This document shows positions 1 through 8,346 of a stretch of 64,000 bases of DNA, piece by piece; positions within the stretch are counted from its first letter, which is position 1; every line of letters begins with the position of its first letter. Both the position numbers and the translations under genes were made by a program. This DNA is from Halorubrum sp. DM2 (GTDB lineage Archaea > Halobacteriota > Halobacteria > Halobacteriales > Haloferacaceae), in NCBI RefSeq assembly GCF_901686465.1, contig NZ_LR594487.1, positions 62,001 to 126,000 of the forward strand, written 5' to 3'. The notes under the pieces were generated by a model. That model searched no databases. It was not told where the DNA came from and saw only the letters and a list, made by a program, of their open reading frames with translations.

Positions 1-625
1 GCATCTCACGACCTACGAAGTTCGACAGCACTTCCTGTTCAACGTCGGCCGAGCGACGACGTACGCGATTCTCGGGGCGGGCTTCGGTGCGCTCGGGAGC
101 GTCGTGTTCGTTACCGCCGACCAGCTGACGCCGGTCGCCGACCTCCTGCGCGGTACCGTCGGCCTCGCGGTGGGCGGATTCATCGTGGCGACGGGAGTTC
201 GGTACGTTATCGGGGGGAGTGGCGGCGATATTCGCATACCGGGCGTCCAGCGCGTGACGTCGTGGCTCGCGGCGCGAGTTCACCGTCACGTGAACAGCCC
301 GAGTATCGTCGGTCTCGGTGCCGTCCACGCGTTTCTCCCCTGTCCGATGCTGTATCCCGCGTACCTGTTCGCCTTCGCGAGCGGTTCCCCGACGACCGGC
401 GGGATCGCTCTCGGTGCCCTCGGTGTCGGAACGATCCCGGCCGTCTTCCTCTACGGAACCGTCATCCAGTCTATCGACGTCGCCCACCGGCGTCGCGTCC
501 ATCGCCTGCTCGGTGTCGTGTTCGTCGTCTTAGGGTACGTCCTGTTCGCACACGGACTGATGGCGCTCGGCGTCCATCTCCCGCACCCGATGTTCCCCCA
601 CTACCAGCCGCTCGGCGGGATGTGA
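1..625 (+). CDS. Sulfite exporter TauE/SafE-family membrane protein (5' partial)
   Basis: The open frame enters from the left edge (codons start at base 2) and ends at TGA 623-625, so the N-terminus is missing. The visible part has about five hydrophobic segments. It includes an N-terminal RQHFLFNVGRATTYAILG stretch and the HAFLPCPMLYPAYLFAFASG block, which is characteristic of the TauE/SafE (UreH/DsbD-like) branch often found with copper P-type ATPases and cytochrome oxidase assembly genes. It is an integral membrane protein, and the family is thought to move metals, sulfur compounds or reducing equivalents; the substrate cannot be read here. The nosL gene follows 95 bp downstream on the same strand, which fits a copper-handling role. 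An internal GTG at 104 is not a likely start because homologous sequence continues upstream of it. Confidence 0.8.
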   Translation, partial: HLTTYEVRQHFLFNVGRATTYAILGAGFGALGSVVFVTADQLTPVADLLRGTVGLAVGGFIVATGVRYVIGGSGGDIRIPGVQRVTSWLAARVHRHVNSPSIVGLGAVHAFLPCPMLYPAYLFAFASGSPTTGGIALGALGVGTIPAVFLYGTVIQSIDVAHRRRVHRLLGVVFVVLGYVLFAHGLMALGVHLPHPMFPHYQPLGGM

Positions 626-720
626 CACTGACACGTTCTGCGGGTCGCTCGCTCTACTGGGGAGACGGCGTTCGACGGCCGCACCAGAATGGTATTCGGT
701 ACGTGGGCGAACGGTAACGT

Positions 721-1350
721 ATGGATCTCAAGTTCAATCAGCGGTCAGTGTCGCGTCGACACGCTGTTCACGCGATCGGTCTAGGAGCTACGATGGGTCT
801 CGCCGGTTGTCTCGGTAGCTCTGCCGAGTCGACTCCCGAACCGGTAGATCTGTCGGGACAAAAAACGGACTACCAAGGCGGAATGGTGATCGGAGACCAC
901 GGTGGACCGAACGGACAGATCTTCTACGCCGACACACAGCCGGAACCCAAACAGGGACCTGCCGAGGACGCTGAAGAGACAGCGTACCTCGCTTGGTTCC
1001 ACACGCTCGCACACGGGCTCTTTCCGTATCACTTCGACATGGTGGATGACGGTGCGGAGGCGACCGCAATCTACGTTACGGACTACTCTCGCGTAAACTG
1101 GGAGATCCCTGAAGGAACTGAACGGAAGAAGATGCCAGCGCCGACCGCACCGGAGACCTTTGCGGATGCGACTGATCTCACCTACGCCGTCGAAACGGAC
1201 GTGATGGGGGGAATGGGTCCGGACCTACTGCCGTTCTCTGACAGTGATGAAGCCGAAACGTTCGCGAATAATCACGGTGGGCGCACTCTCGGGTACGACG
1301 ATATTGACAGATCACTCGTTGAGGGGATCCAAATGACTGGGATGAAGTAG
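721..1350 (+). CDS. nosL: NosL-family copper-binding lipoprotein
   Basis: 209 aa. A twin-arginine pair (SRR) precedes a short hydrophobic stretch and a lipobox LAGC with Cys30, so the protein is probably Tat-exported and lipid-anchored outside the cell. The body matches the NosL family: a YADTQ-to-HFDM region near residues 60-110 and a C-terminal block MGGMGPDLLPFSDSDEAETF followed by HGGRTLGYDDI. NosL proteins bind Cu(I) and help deliver copper, classically to nitrous oxide reductase, but haloarchaeal homologues also occur away from nos genes. The neighbour upstream is a TauE/SafE-like transporter, and no nosZ is visible. An insertion-sequence transposase begins 38 bp after the stop codon; the C-terminus looks complete, so I see no disruption. 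Confidence 0.85.
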   Translation: MDLKFNQRSVSRRHAVHAIGLGATMGLAGCLGSSAESTPEPVDLSGQKTDYQGGMVIGDHGGPNGQIFYADTQPEPKQGPAEDAEETAYLAWFHTLAHGLFPYHFDMVDDGAEATAIYVTDYSRVNWEIPEGTERKKMPAPTAPETFADATDLTYAVETDVMGGMGPDLLPFSDSDEAETFANNHGGRTLGYDDIDRSLVEGIQMTGMK

Positions 1351-1388
1351 GTCTGCCTCTTCACCCCGATCTCCACCTCAGCAATCCT

Positions 1389-3014
1389 ATGAACGGTTTT
1401 GATAGCCAAGCTTGTGATGAGCATCCGCAAATGCGCTCTTTGTGCGAAGCGTACAAATTCGGGATCGCCATCCGGAACGAACTCGGAGGATCGGACCTCG
1501 TCACTGCGTTCGAGAGCCTCGACCACTCGATTGACGCGATCGAAGACGAGTATCCAGCGTGGCATCCTGCGCCACTCTCCTTTCGTGCGATGGTCTTTTC
1601 GTCTGTGTTCATGGAGATCACGGGCGATTCGTACGCCGAGTTCACTCGACGACTTACACGGCAACCAGAAGTAGCCAGTATTCTCGGCTTCAGCCGAGTG
1701 CCAGACGAATCAGCCTTCTCGCGGGCGTGGCGGAACCGGTTCAACGACACGACCCACGAATATGTCCACGCCACCGCCAACTTCGTTGTCAAAGAGGTCC
1801 ACGATCGCAACATCCTAGCGCCCGAGGTTCGGCCAAAGGCAGAGATCGTCGACGATACTGAGGAATCCGCAGACTCAGTAGAAGACGAATCCTTCTCACA
1901 GGAGAAAATCGGCCAGATGACGCGCCTCGCACGCGACCACGCCTTCGGTCACTTCGACTCTGGCCGGGCCTCAAACGCCTCTTATGAGGACACACAATTC
2001 TTCGAGTTACAGACGTTCATGGGAATGGTCCGCTGTGGCACCGCCCAAGGAGCGACTCGCTTCCAGTATCGGCGGGGCAAAGAGTACGGTCCCCACGGAG
2101 ATACCCACCTCCGAGCAGTCAAGCAGTTTGATCCCGAAGAGCTCGTGAATAGTTTTAACGAGACGATAGATCGCTTGCTTTCCGTGATCGCCTCTGAAGC
2201 ATCGTTCCGGCGACCAGTCACTGCCGCGATCGACATCACCACCATTCCCTATTACGGAGAGGTCGAGGGAATGCCGATGGTCAGCGGGACAAAAGACAAA
2301 GACGGTCGAGCGTTCAAATTCGCCACACTCTCAATCATTGGACAGAATATCCCGCTCGTTCTCGCCGTTGAGCCGGTCCGAGAGAGCTCCGAGTGGGATG
2401 GAAACCCGTCGAATCAGATTCATCGTACTGTGCGACAGCTCGTTCGACGAGCGAAGGAGCATGTTCCAATCGAGACAGTGCTGTGTGATCGAGAGTTTGA
2501 CTCGACACAAGTGTTCCAGACACTCTCAAACCTGGATGTGAACTACCTCATTCCGAAGCGGGTCTCCAGCTCCGAACGGGATGTACTCGAACAAATGGAG
2601 GAAGACGACCAAGAGGTGGCTGTTGAGTCAGCTTCTGTCCATGTGGAATCTGGATCGCATCCAATGCGGCTGCTGTACGTGCCGTCGACGAGTGGGGAGG
2701 GGACAGCCGTCTTCGCGACGAATCTCCAAGTGGGACCCGACGAGGCCGAGGCGTTCTGTAAACGGTACAGTCGCCGGTGGCAGATCGAGAGTGAGTACAA
2801 ATCAATCAAAGGTGACTTTCTCGCCAAGACCTCCTCGAAAGACTACCGCGTTCGCCTGTTCTACTTCGTGTTCGCGGTCCTCCTGTACAATATCTGGCGG
2901 CTCACCGACTTCTTGCTGAAAGCGGACGTCGACGGCGAGATGGACTACGCACCCGTACTTACCGCAGGTGAGTGTGTTGAACTCGTTGCCTCGGCGTTGA
3001 TTCCACACGACTAA
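1389..3014 (+). mobile_element. IS4-type DDE transposase (insertion sequence)
   Basis: 541 aa. The catalytic triad can be placed: D282 in AIDITTIPYYG, D367 in LCDREFDS, and E467 within YSRRWQIESEYKSIKGDF. The last block matches the IS4 signature Y-x2-R-x3-E-x6-K exactly. It encodes the cut-and-paste transposase of an insertion sequence of the ISH8-like haloarchaeal type (group assignment by memory of the C-terminal pattern). The frame is intact, so the copy may be active. Base composition is visibly less GC-rich than the neighbouring genes, as expected for a mobile element. I could not find convincing terminal inverted repeats or a target duplication. The left end must lie within the 38 bp after nosL or in its 3' end, and the right end within 3015-3330. 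Confidence 0.88.
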
Positions 3015-3339
3015 CCGGCTGATCCCCCACTAAGCTCACCGTTTGGGAGTGGCAACCCTATTCAGGAGCGACAAAATTCACGCAATTTCGCCCGTTCGTC
3101 CGGTAGATACGGCCAGCAGGGATTTGATTGGTGATTGATCGATGAGATGCGCCACAAATAGATGCTAATTCGATCTGAAACTGGCCTATCCTCCGAAACT
3201 GTGAACACCCTCGAAACGGAATTTGATATCGCGAAATATAATTTATAGCTGCCTTCGGACCGCAGCTGTCGACGGTTCGATCGGGACGGAATCCGCGACT
3301 GATCGGCCGTTTTATCGCCCGACGGCATCAGGCTCGGGT
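3015..3339. other. Non-coding gap, AT-richer, probable right flank of the insertion sequence
   Basis: No reading frame here looks coding. The stretch is AT-richer than the rest of the window, especially 3225-3248 (GCGAAATATAATTTATAG), and probably contains the right end of the insertion sequence, whose exact border I cannot place. A TATA-like TTTTATC at 3309-3315 lies about 27 bp upstream of the next start codon (3340). Confidence 0.5.
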
Positions 3340-3534
3340 ATGACAGACGCGGACGCCTCGGCCGACCTCGGCTCGACGATCGGTGCCCTCACGGTCGCGT
3401 TCCTGCTCGTCACGGCCGTCGCGGGGACGCTGCTCGGCTTCAACTGGACGCAGGCCGTGCTGATCGGCGGGTTCGCCGGCTTCATGGCCGTCGTCTCGGC
3501 GTGGGTGACCGCCCGGCGGGCGGACGGCGACTGA
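3340..3534 (+). CDS. Small two-helix membrane protein
   Basis: 64 aa. After a short acidic N-terminus there are two hydrophobic segments, roughly residues 12-30 and 34-55, and the protein ends in a charged ARRADGD tail. The ATG at 3340 is preferred over an earlier in-frame codon at 3223 because a TATA-like TTTTATC sits about 27 bp upstream and the upstream residues are not membrane-like. I do not recognise a family with known function. It stands alone between the insertion sequence and a pilin-like surface protein gene. Confidence 0.6.
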   Translation: MTDADASADLGSTIGALTVAFLLVTAVAGTLLGFNWTQAVLIGGFAGFMAVVSAWVTARRADGD

Positions 3535-3571
3535 GTCGGTCGCCACCCCGAGTTCGACACCCGTAAGCGAT

Positions 3572-3608
3572 TCTCACGAGTGAGAGGTCGGACGGAGGAT
3601 TTTATACC
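3572..3608 (+). promoter_or_regulatory. Promoter of the pilin-like gene with upstream dyad
   Basis: A dyad TCTCAC-GA-GTGAGA occupies 3572-3585. It is followed 13 bp later by a TATA-like ATTTTATAC (3599-3607), about 28 bp upstream of the ATG at 3631. The arrangement suggests an activator or repressor site just upstream of the core promoter. A longer version of the same dyad lies at 59482-59503, upstream of a RAD55-like gene. Confidence 0.5.
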
Positions 3609-3630
3609 CACTCGGCGTCGATATCTGGCA

Positions 3631-5925
3631 ATGCGCTTCAGTCGCGACCGTCGGGGCCAGTCGGTCGTGGTCGGGACGGTGATCCTGTTCGGGTTCCTGA
3701 TTCTGGCGCTGTCGCTGTATCAGGTACAGGTAGTGCCTCAGGAGAACAGCGATATCGAGTTCGAACACAGCCAACAGGTCGAGGGAGAGTTCCTTGATAT
3801 ACGGAACGCGGTCGAGAGCGCGAGCGGCACGGGCGACGGCCGGTCGACGTCGTTGAAACTCGGAACTCGGTACCCGCAGCGGACGTTCGCCTTGAACCCG
3901 CCAGCGGCGTCGGGCCGACTGTCGACGACCGAACCGAGGGCCCTGCGCATCGAGAACGTGACTGTGAACGACGGCGGCAACGTCGGTGCGTACTGGTCGA
4001 ACCGGACTAACGAAACCGCAACCGGGGATACCATCACCTTCGACACACGATCGCTGCGGTACTCTCCCGGGTACAACGAGTTCCGAGACGCCCCCGACCT
4101 CGTCTACGAACACTCCCTCGTCATTGCCGAATTTGATTCCAGCGTCCTCGGTCGGAGCGGACAGATCGCGGTGGACAGCGACCGCAATCGGGTCCGGTTA
4201 ACTGCCCTGGACGGGACGGTATCGGAGTCGGGCGTCCGGCGGACGAGCCTGGACCCGGAGACGCTGTCGGAAATCGAGCGTTCGGTGAGGCTGAATTCGA
4301 CCGACGGTGATCCGATCGTCGTCGAACTGCCGACCGATGTGTCGATGGAGCGGGCGGACAGCCTCGAACAACAGTGGCGTGACCGCTTGGGTGACGACGC
4401 AGAAAGCGTCGTCGTCGCGGGCGGAACAGTTCGGATCGAACTGGACGGCACCGAGGGGTACCGGCTCGAGCTCGGGAAGGTCGGCCTCGGGAGCGACGCC
4501 ACCGGGACGAACGAGTCGGACGGATACATCACCGAGGTCTCGGCGGCCGACGGCGTCGCCGTCGCGGAGGTCCGCGACCGGTACAACAACCCCGTCGAGG
4601 GTGCCGACGTCGAAATCTCGGTCGACGGTACCGCCGTGGAGACGGCTCGGACCGACGCCGACGGCCGCGTCAGCTACGAAGTCGGCGACGTTTCGGACGT
4701 TGAGATGGCGATCAACGACGGGTCCGACACGTGGGACTCCGTGCTGTTCGAGAACGTCGGTGCCGGCGTCCCGGGCGGGGGCGTCGAATCGCTCCTCGTC
4801 GCTCCGGAGGAGGCCGTCGCGTTCAACGGGCCCGGATCCGCCGAACGAGGTGGGTTCCAACTGGACATCGAGAACCAGCATGACACGCAGGTTCGAATCA
4901 CCGACGTAACGGTTCTCCCGGAGGACCCGAGACTCAACGGGCTGTCAGATAAGGCCGACGCCACCGGACCGGGACGGGCCGAGCTGAACGTGGAGTCGGA
5001 AAACGGCGCTGTTGGCAACAAGGAAGTTCTCCTGGCTGATTCGGAGTACACGTTCGTCCCCAACAGCGGGCTCCGACTGAACCTCCAGTCCGGCCCTGAA
5101 AAGCGCGCGTACGACACGAGATTCGAGGAATACATCGACGCAGAAACGGACTTTTCCGGAGTGGAGGTCCCGCTGAACTCCGGGGAAGGTGCCACGATCA
5201 CGCTGGCGGAGTTCTACGAGGTCGGGCAGACCGGCGCGACCGTCGCAGACGTCGTCGGAGAGACGTTCAGCGTGACTGTCGGGTACAAAATCGACGGCGA
5301 GCGGCGAACGAAGCAGTTCGTCACGACGGTCGAGGTGCGACCAGCGGGAAACGTTAACCTTCAGGACAGCATCGCCCCGAGCGCCGCCGATTTCGGTGTG
5401 TTCACCGATCAGTTCCAGAGCCTGACGACGGGACAGGTCGTCGTCGAGAACACGGCGACCGACCAATCGGTGTCGTTCGAGTCGACCGATGGAGAACTAA
5501 CGGAGGTCGATTCGACCGACGTCGGCGGCCTCTCCGGCGGGGACGAAATCACCGCCACGCTGTACGAGAGCGACGCGCAGGAGACGGAACTGGACCAAGA
5601 TGTCACCGTCGTCGGCGGTGGTGCCTCCGCGGTCAACTCGTTCGAGGTGACAGATCGGAGCGGGAATCAGGCACGGTTCGACGTCGACTGGGTAGTGACC
5701 AATGACGACGGAAATCTCGATTCGGTCGAAATCGAACTGATAAACGAGAATGGAAACACCGTCGACACGGTCTTCAACGACGCTAGCGGCGGCGGGGCTT
5801 CAGGGACCGACCAGCTCCGTCAGACCGGAAATCCGCCCGCACAGACGTACACGGTCCGGCTGACCGTGACCGACGTCTTCGGAAACGAAGTCGTCGAAAC
5901 ACGAGAGGTTGAGTACGCCGGCTGA
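3631..5925 (+). CDS. Large pilin-like surface protein with Ig-like domain
   Basis: 764 aa. The N-terminus RDRRGQSVVVGTVILFGF is a haloarchaeal type IV pilin/archaellin-type signal. A short basic region and RGQS precede a single hydrophobic helix (about residues 10-30), so the protein is probably processed by a PibD-type prepilin peptidase or stays anchored by this helix. The rest is extracellular: a polar acidic domain with several N-x-T/S sites, an invasin/CarboxypepD-like repeat near residues 310-380 (VEGADVEISVDGTAVETART, then a YEV block), and further beta-rich Ig-like segments to the end. I chose the ATG at 3631 because the TATA box lies 28 bp upstream. It resembles haloarchaeal DUF7289-like surface proteins (assignment approximate). 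The role in adhesion or in the cell surface is inferred. Confidence 0.72.
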   Translation: MRFSRDRRGQSVVVGTVILFGFLILALSLYQVQVVPQENSDIEFEHSQQVEGEFLDIRNAVESASGTGDGRSTSLKLGTRYPQRTFALNPPAASGRLSTTEPRALRIENVTVNDGGNVGAYWSNRTNETATGDTITFDTRSLRYSPGYNEFRDAPDLVYEHSLVIAEFDSSVLGRSGQIAVDSDRNRVRLTALDGTVSESGVRRTSLDPETLSEIERSVRLNSTDGDPIVVELPTDVSMERADSLEQQWRDRLGDDAESVVVAGGTVRIELDGTEGYRLELGKVGLGSDATGTNESDGYITEVSAADGVAVAEVRDRYNNPVEGADVEISVDGTAVETARTDADGRVSYEVGDVSDVEMAINDGSDTWDSVLFENVGAGVPGGGVESLLVAPEEAVAFNGPGSAERGGFQLDIENQHDTQVRITDVTVLPEDPRLNGLSDKADATGPGRAELNVESENGAVGNKEVLLADSEYTFVPNSGLRLNLQSGPEKRAYDTRFEEYIDAETDFSGVEVPLNSGEGATITLAEFYEVGQTGATVADVVGETFSVTVGYKIDGERRTKQFVTTVEVRPAGNVNLQDSIAPSAADFGVFTDQFQSLTTGQVVVENTATDQSVSFESTDGELTEVDSTDVGGLSGGDEITATLYESDAQETELDQDVTVVGGGASAVNSFEVTDRSGNQARFDVDWVVTNDDGNLDSVEIELINENGNTVDTVFNDASGGGASGTDQLRQTGNPPAQTYTVRLTVTDVFGNEVVETREVEYAG

Positions 5926-6086
5926 GGCCGTGCTGACTTCGAGGCAGCTTCGGTGTCATCAACCTCTCGCCACGCCGTCCCGGTGAGTTGCTGACCACCG
6001 GTCAGCGGAGTCGTCCCCGAAAAATACAACGATCGTCGTAATCACTAATCGACAAAGCCATAGGCCATCCTCGTGAACGACCGTAT

Positions 6087-7430
6087 ATGACCGCAGTCGG
6101 GATCGACGGCATCGAGATCTGGACCGGGAAGCTCAAACTCGACCTGCCGGGCACGTTCGCTCCCGAGAAGGGCGACGACCCGGAGAAGTATACGAAGGGG
6201 CTCGGACTCACCAACTCCTCGTTCCCCGACGTGTACGAGGACATCGTCACGATGGGCGCGAACGCCGCGAAGGGGCTGATGGATCGGAAGGGGCTCGAAC
6301 CCGAAGATGTCGGCCGGATCGACGTCGCCACTGAGTCCGCGTTCGACCATTCGAAGCCGGTGTCGACGTACATCGCCGGCTGCCTCGAACAGGTGTACGA
6401 CGGCGACTTCACCCACGCGAACAAGGGCGAACGGAAGTTCGCCTGCCTCGCCGGCACGCAGGCCATCGACGACGCGTATAACTGGATCCGCGCCGGCCGG
6501 AACCGGGACCGCCCGGCAATCGTCATCACGACGGACACGGCGCTGTACGCCCGCGGTGACCCCGGCGAGGCGACGCAGGGGGCTGGAGCCGTCGCGATGC
6601 TGATCGACGAGGACCCCTCGATCGTTGAGCTGTCGACCGATCAGGGGTACGGCTCGAAAGACGAGACGGACTTCCTCAAGCCGAACCAGCAGTTCCCGAG
6701 CGTCGACGGGAAGCGGTCGGTCCAGGTGTACCTCTCCCGGATGCGCGAGGCCTTAGAGGACTACGAGTCGGTCACGGACGACATCGAACTGGAGGACTTC
6801 ACGTACGCCCCGTTCCACACGCCGTTCCCCGGGATGGTCCGCAAGGCCGCGCTGTTGGCGTACCGGCACGTCATCCGCGACACCGAACACGAGGACGCCC
6901 TGGCCGACGAGATCGGCCGCCAGCCCCGAGAGGCGGACTACGAGGACCGCGAGGCCTACGAGGAGGCGATCCGCGGGTACATGGACGAGCTGAAGACCAC
7001 CGAGCAGTATCAGACGTGGTACGATACGGCCGTCGAGCCGACCTTAGAGCTCTCCCGCGAGGTCGGCAACTGGTACACCAGTTCCGTCCACATCGCCCGC
7101 GTGAGCGCCCTGCGAGACGCGCTGACCCGGGACCGGGAGTTCGTCGGTGAGACGCTGCTCGTCGCCTCCTACGGCTCCGGCGCGCAGGCCGAGATCCACG
7201 CCGAGACGATCCGCGAGGGGTGGCGCGCGGAGATCGAGGGACTCGACATCGACGACCAGCTCGACGCCCGCTACGACCTCACGTGGGACGAGTACGAGGA
7301 TGTCCACGACGTCCACGAGTACGACATGGACGTCGAACGCGAGATCGAGGAGTTCACTCAGCCTGACGGGGAGTTCGTCTTCACCGGCTGGGGTCGGATG
7401 AACGAGCGGAAGTACGAGTACGTCGAGTAA
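6087..7430 (+). CDS. hmgB: Hydroxymethylglutaryl-CoA synthase
   Basis: 447 aa, the usual length for haloarchaeal HMG-CoA synthase. It condenses acetyl-CoA with acetoacetyl-CoA in the cytoplasmic mevalonate pathway that supplies isoprenoid chains for archaeal lipids. The three catalytic residues are visible: Glu83 (VATES), nucleophilic Cys120 (FACLAGTQ) and His244 (APFHTPFPGM). A thiolase-fold C-terminal half with SYGSGAQAE follows. The first ATG after a stop-rich gap gives a full N-terminal strand (TAVGIDGIEIW). The gene stands alone between the surface-protein gene and S19e and appears to have its own promoter. Confidence 0.96.
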   Translation: MTAVGIDGIEIWTGKLKLDLPGTFAPEKGDDPEKYTKGLGLTNSSFPDVYEDIVTMGANAAKGLMDRKGLEPEDVGRIDVATESAFDHSKPVSTYIAGCLEQVYDGDFTHANKGERKFACLAGTQAIDDAYNWIRAGRNRDRPAIVITTDTALYARGDPGEATQGAGAVAMLIDEDPSIVELSTDQGYGSKDETDFLKPNQQFPSVDGKRSVQVYLSRMREALEDYESVTDDIELEDFTYAPFHTPFPGMVRKAALLAYRHVIRDTEHEDALADEIGRQPREADYEDREAYEEAIRGYMDELKTTEQYQTWYDTAVEPTLELSREVGNWYTSSVHIARVSALRDALTRDREFVGETLLVASYGSGAQAEIHAETIREGWRAEIEGLDIDDQLDARYDLTWDEYEDVHDVHEYDMDVEREIEEFTQPDGEFVFTGWGRMNERKYEYVE

Positions 7431-7529
7431 GCGCGGTCGTCGCCGTGCGCGTTCTCCGATCCCCGAGTCGCCCGGAGCGGCCCGTAACCCCGTGAAAACG
7501 GCTCACACGGGCCGTACGCGATACGATGG

Positions 7530-7537
7530 TTTTAAAC
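7530..7537 (+). promoter_or_regulatory. TATA box of rps19e
   Basis: TTTTAAAC centred about 29 bp upstream of ATG 7562, consistent with a leaderless or nearly leaderless transcript. It overlaps the longer in-frame ATG at 7526, which argues against that earlier start. Confidence 0.6.
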
Positions 7538-7561
7538 GACGCTGGCGTGAATCGAGACCCA

Positions 7562-8017
7562 ATGGTAACCATCTACGACGTGCCGGCGGACGACCTCATC
7601 GAGGCCGTCGCCGCGCGACTCGAGGACCGGATCGACGAGCCCGACTGGGTCGAGTTCACCAAGAGCGGTGCCGGCAAGGAGCTTCCGCCCGAGCAGGAAG
7701 ACTTCTGGTACGTCCGCTCGGCGAGCCTGCTCCGCAAGGTCGCTCAGAACGAGCCGGTCGGCATCGAGCGGCTCGCGACCGAGTACGGCTCCAAGAAGCG
7801 CGGCTCGAACCGCTACTCGGTCCGTCCCGGCGAACACGAGGGCGGCTCGCGTAACCTCATCCGCACGGCGCTTCAGGCGCTCGAAGAAGAGGGACTCGTC
7901 ACCACCGCCGCCGGCGAGGGCCGCCGTGTCTCCGACGAGGGCGAGGCGTTCCTCTCGGAGGTCGCGACCGAGGTCTTCGAGGACCTCGACCGTCCGGAAC
8001 TCGAACGCTACGCGTAG
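7562..8017 (+). CDS. rps19e: 30S ribosomal protein S19e
   Basis: 151 aa, typical for archaeal S19e, a small-subunit protein absent from bacteria. It has the family landmarks FWYVRSASLLRKV (about residues 54-66), the YGSKKRGSNRYSVRPG basic loop near 80, and the C-terminal winged-helix stretch ALQALEEEGLV...GRRVSDEG. The start at 7562 gives the conserved MVTIYDVPADDLI opening. The upstream ATG at 7526 would add 12 residues lying inside the promoter and is rejected. Confidence 0.95.
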   Translation: MVTIYDVPADDLIEAVAARLEDRIDEPDWVEFTKSGAGKELPPEQEDFWYVRSASLLRKVAQNEPVGIERLATEYGSKKRGSNRYSVRPGEHEGGSRNLIRTALQALEEEGLVTTAAGEGRRVSDEGEAFLSEVATEVFEDLDRPELERYA

Positions 8018-8346
8018 AGCGGCTCTTTGATTCGTTTTCGCCGTAACCGTTCAGCCGCAGCTCTCTTCTGACGCCGCGAACCGGCGGAAATCCGCCGATC
8101 GGCCCTCTATCCTCGGTAGCCGGCAGTTTCGCCCGCGTATCCGTCGTAAATCTTATTTCGCTATATCAAAACTGATCCGCGCCGGCGAGTCCCGATCGGC
8201 GGAGCGCCACACTCGTCGCATGTCGCTCGTCGGGCCGCGTGGCTCGTCGAGGAGAGACGGGGTTACGGGTTCTGACGCTCGATAGAATCGAAAGGACGAA
8301 TCGGTCGCGGGCGTTTTCGCGGCGGTTCGACCGGGTTCGGGTCTCG
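8018..8346. other. Non-coding gap between convergent rps19e and ppc
   Basis: Nothing coding is visible. A T-rich run (CTCTTTGATTCGTTTTCG, about 8023-8040) just after the S19e stop could act as an archaeal U-tract terminator. A short palindrome CGGCGGAAATCCGCCG lies at 8082-8097. An AT-rich patch near 8147-8170 could be a terminator region for the converging ppc transcript. Confidence 0.4.

Noticed and set aside
1351-3100. Terminal inverted repeats of the insertion sequence
   Set aside because: A similarity GCAATCCTAT (before the transposase) and GCAACCCTAT (after it) is in direct orientation and short, so it does not define ends.
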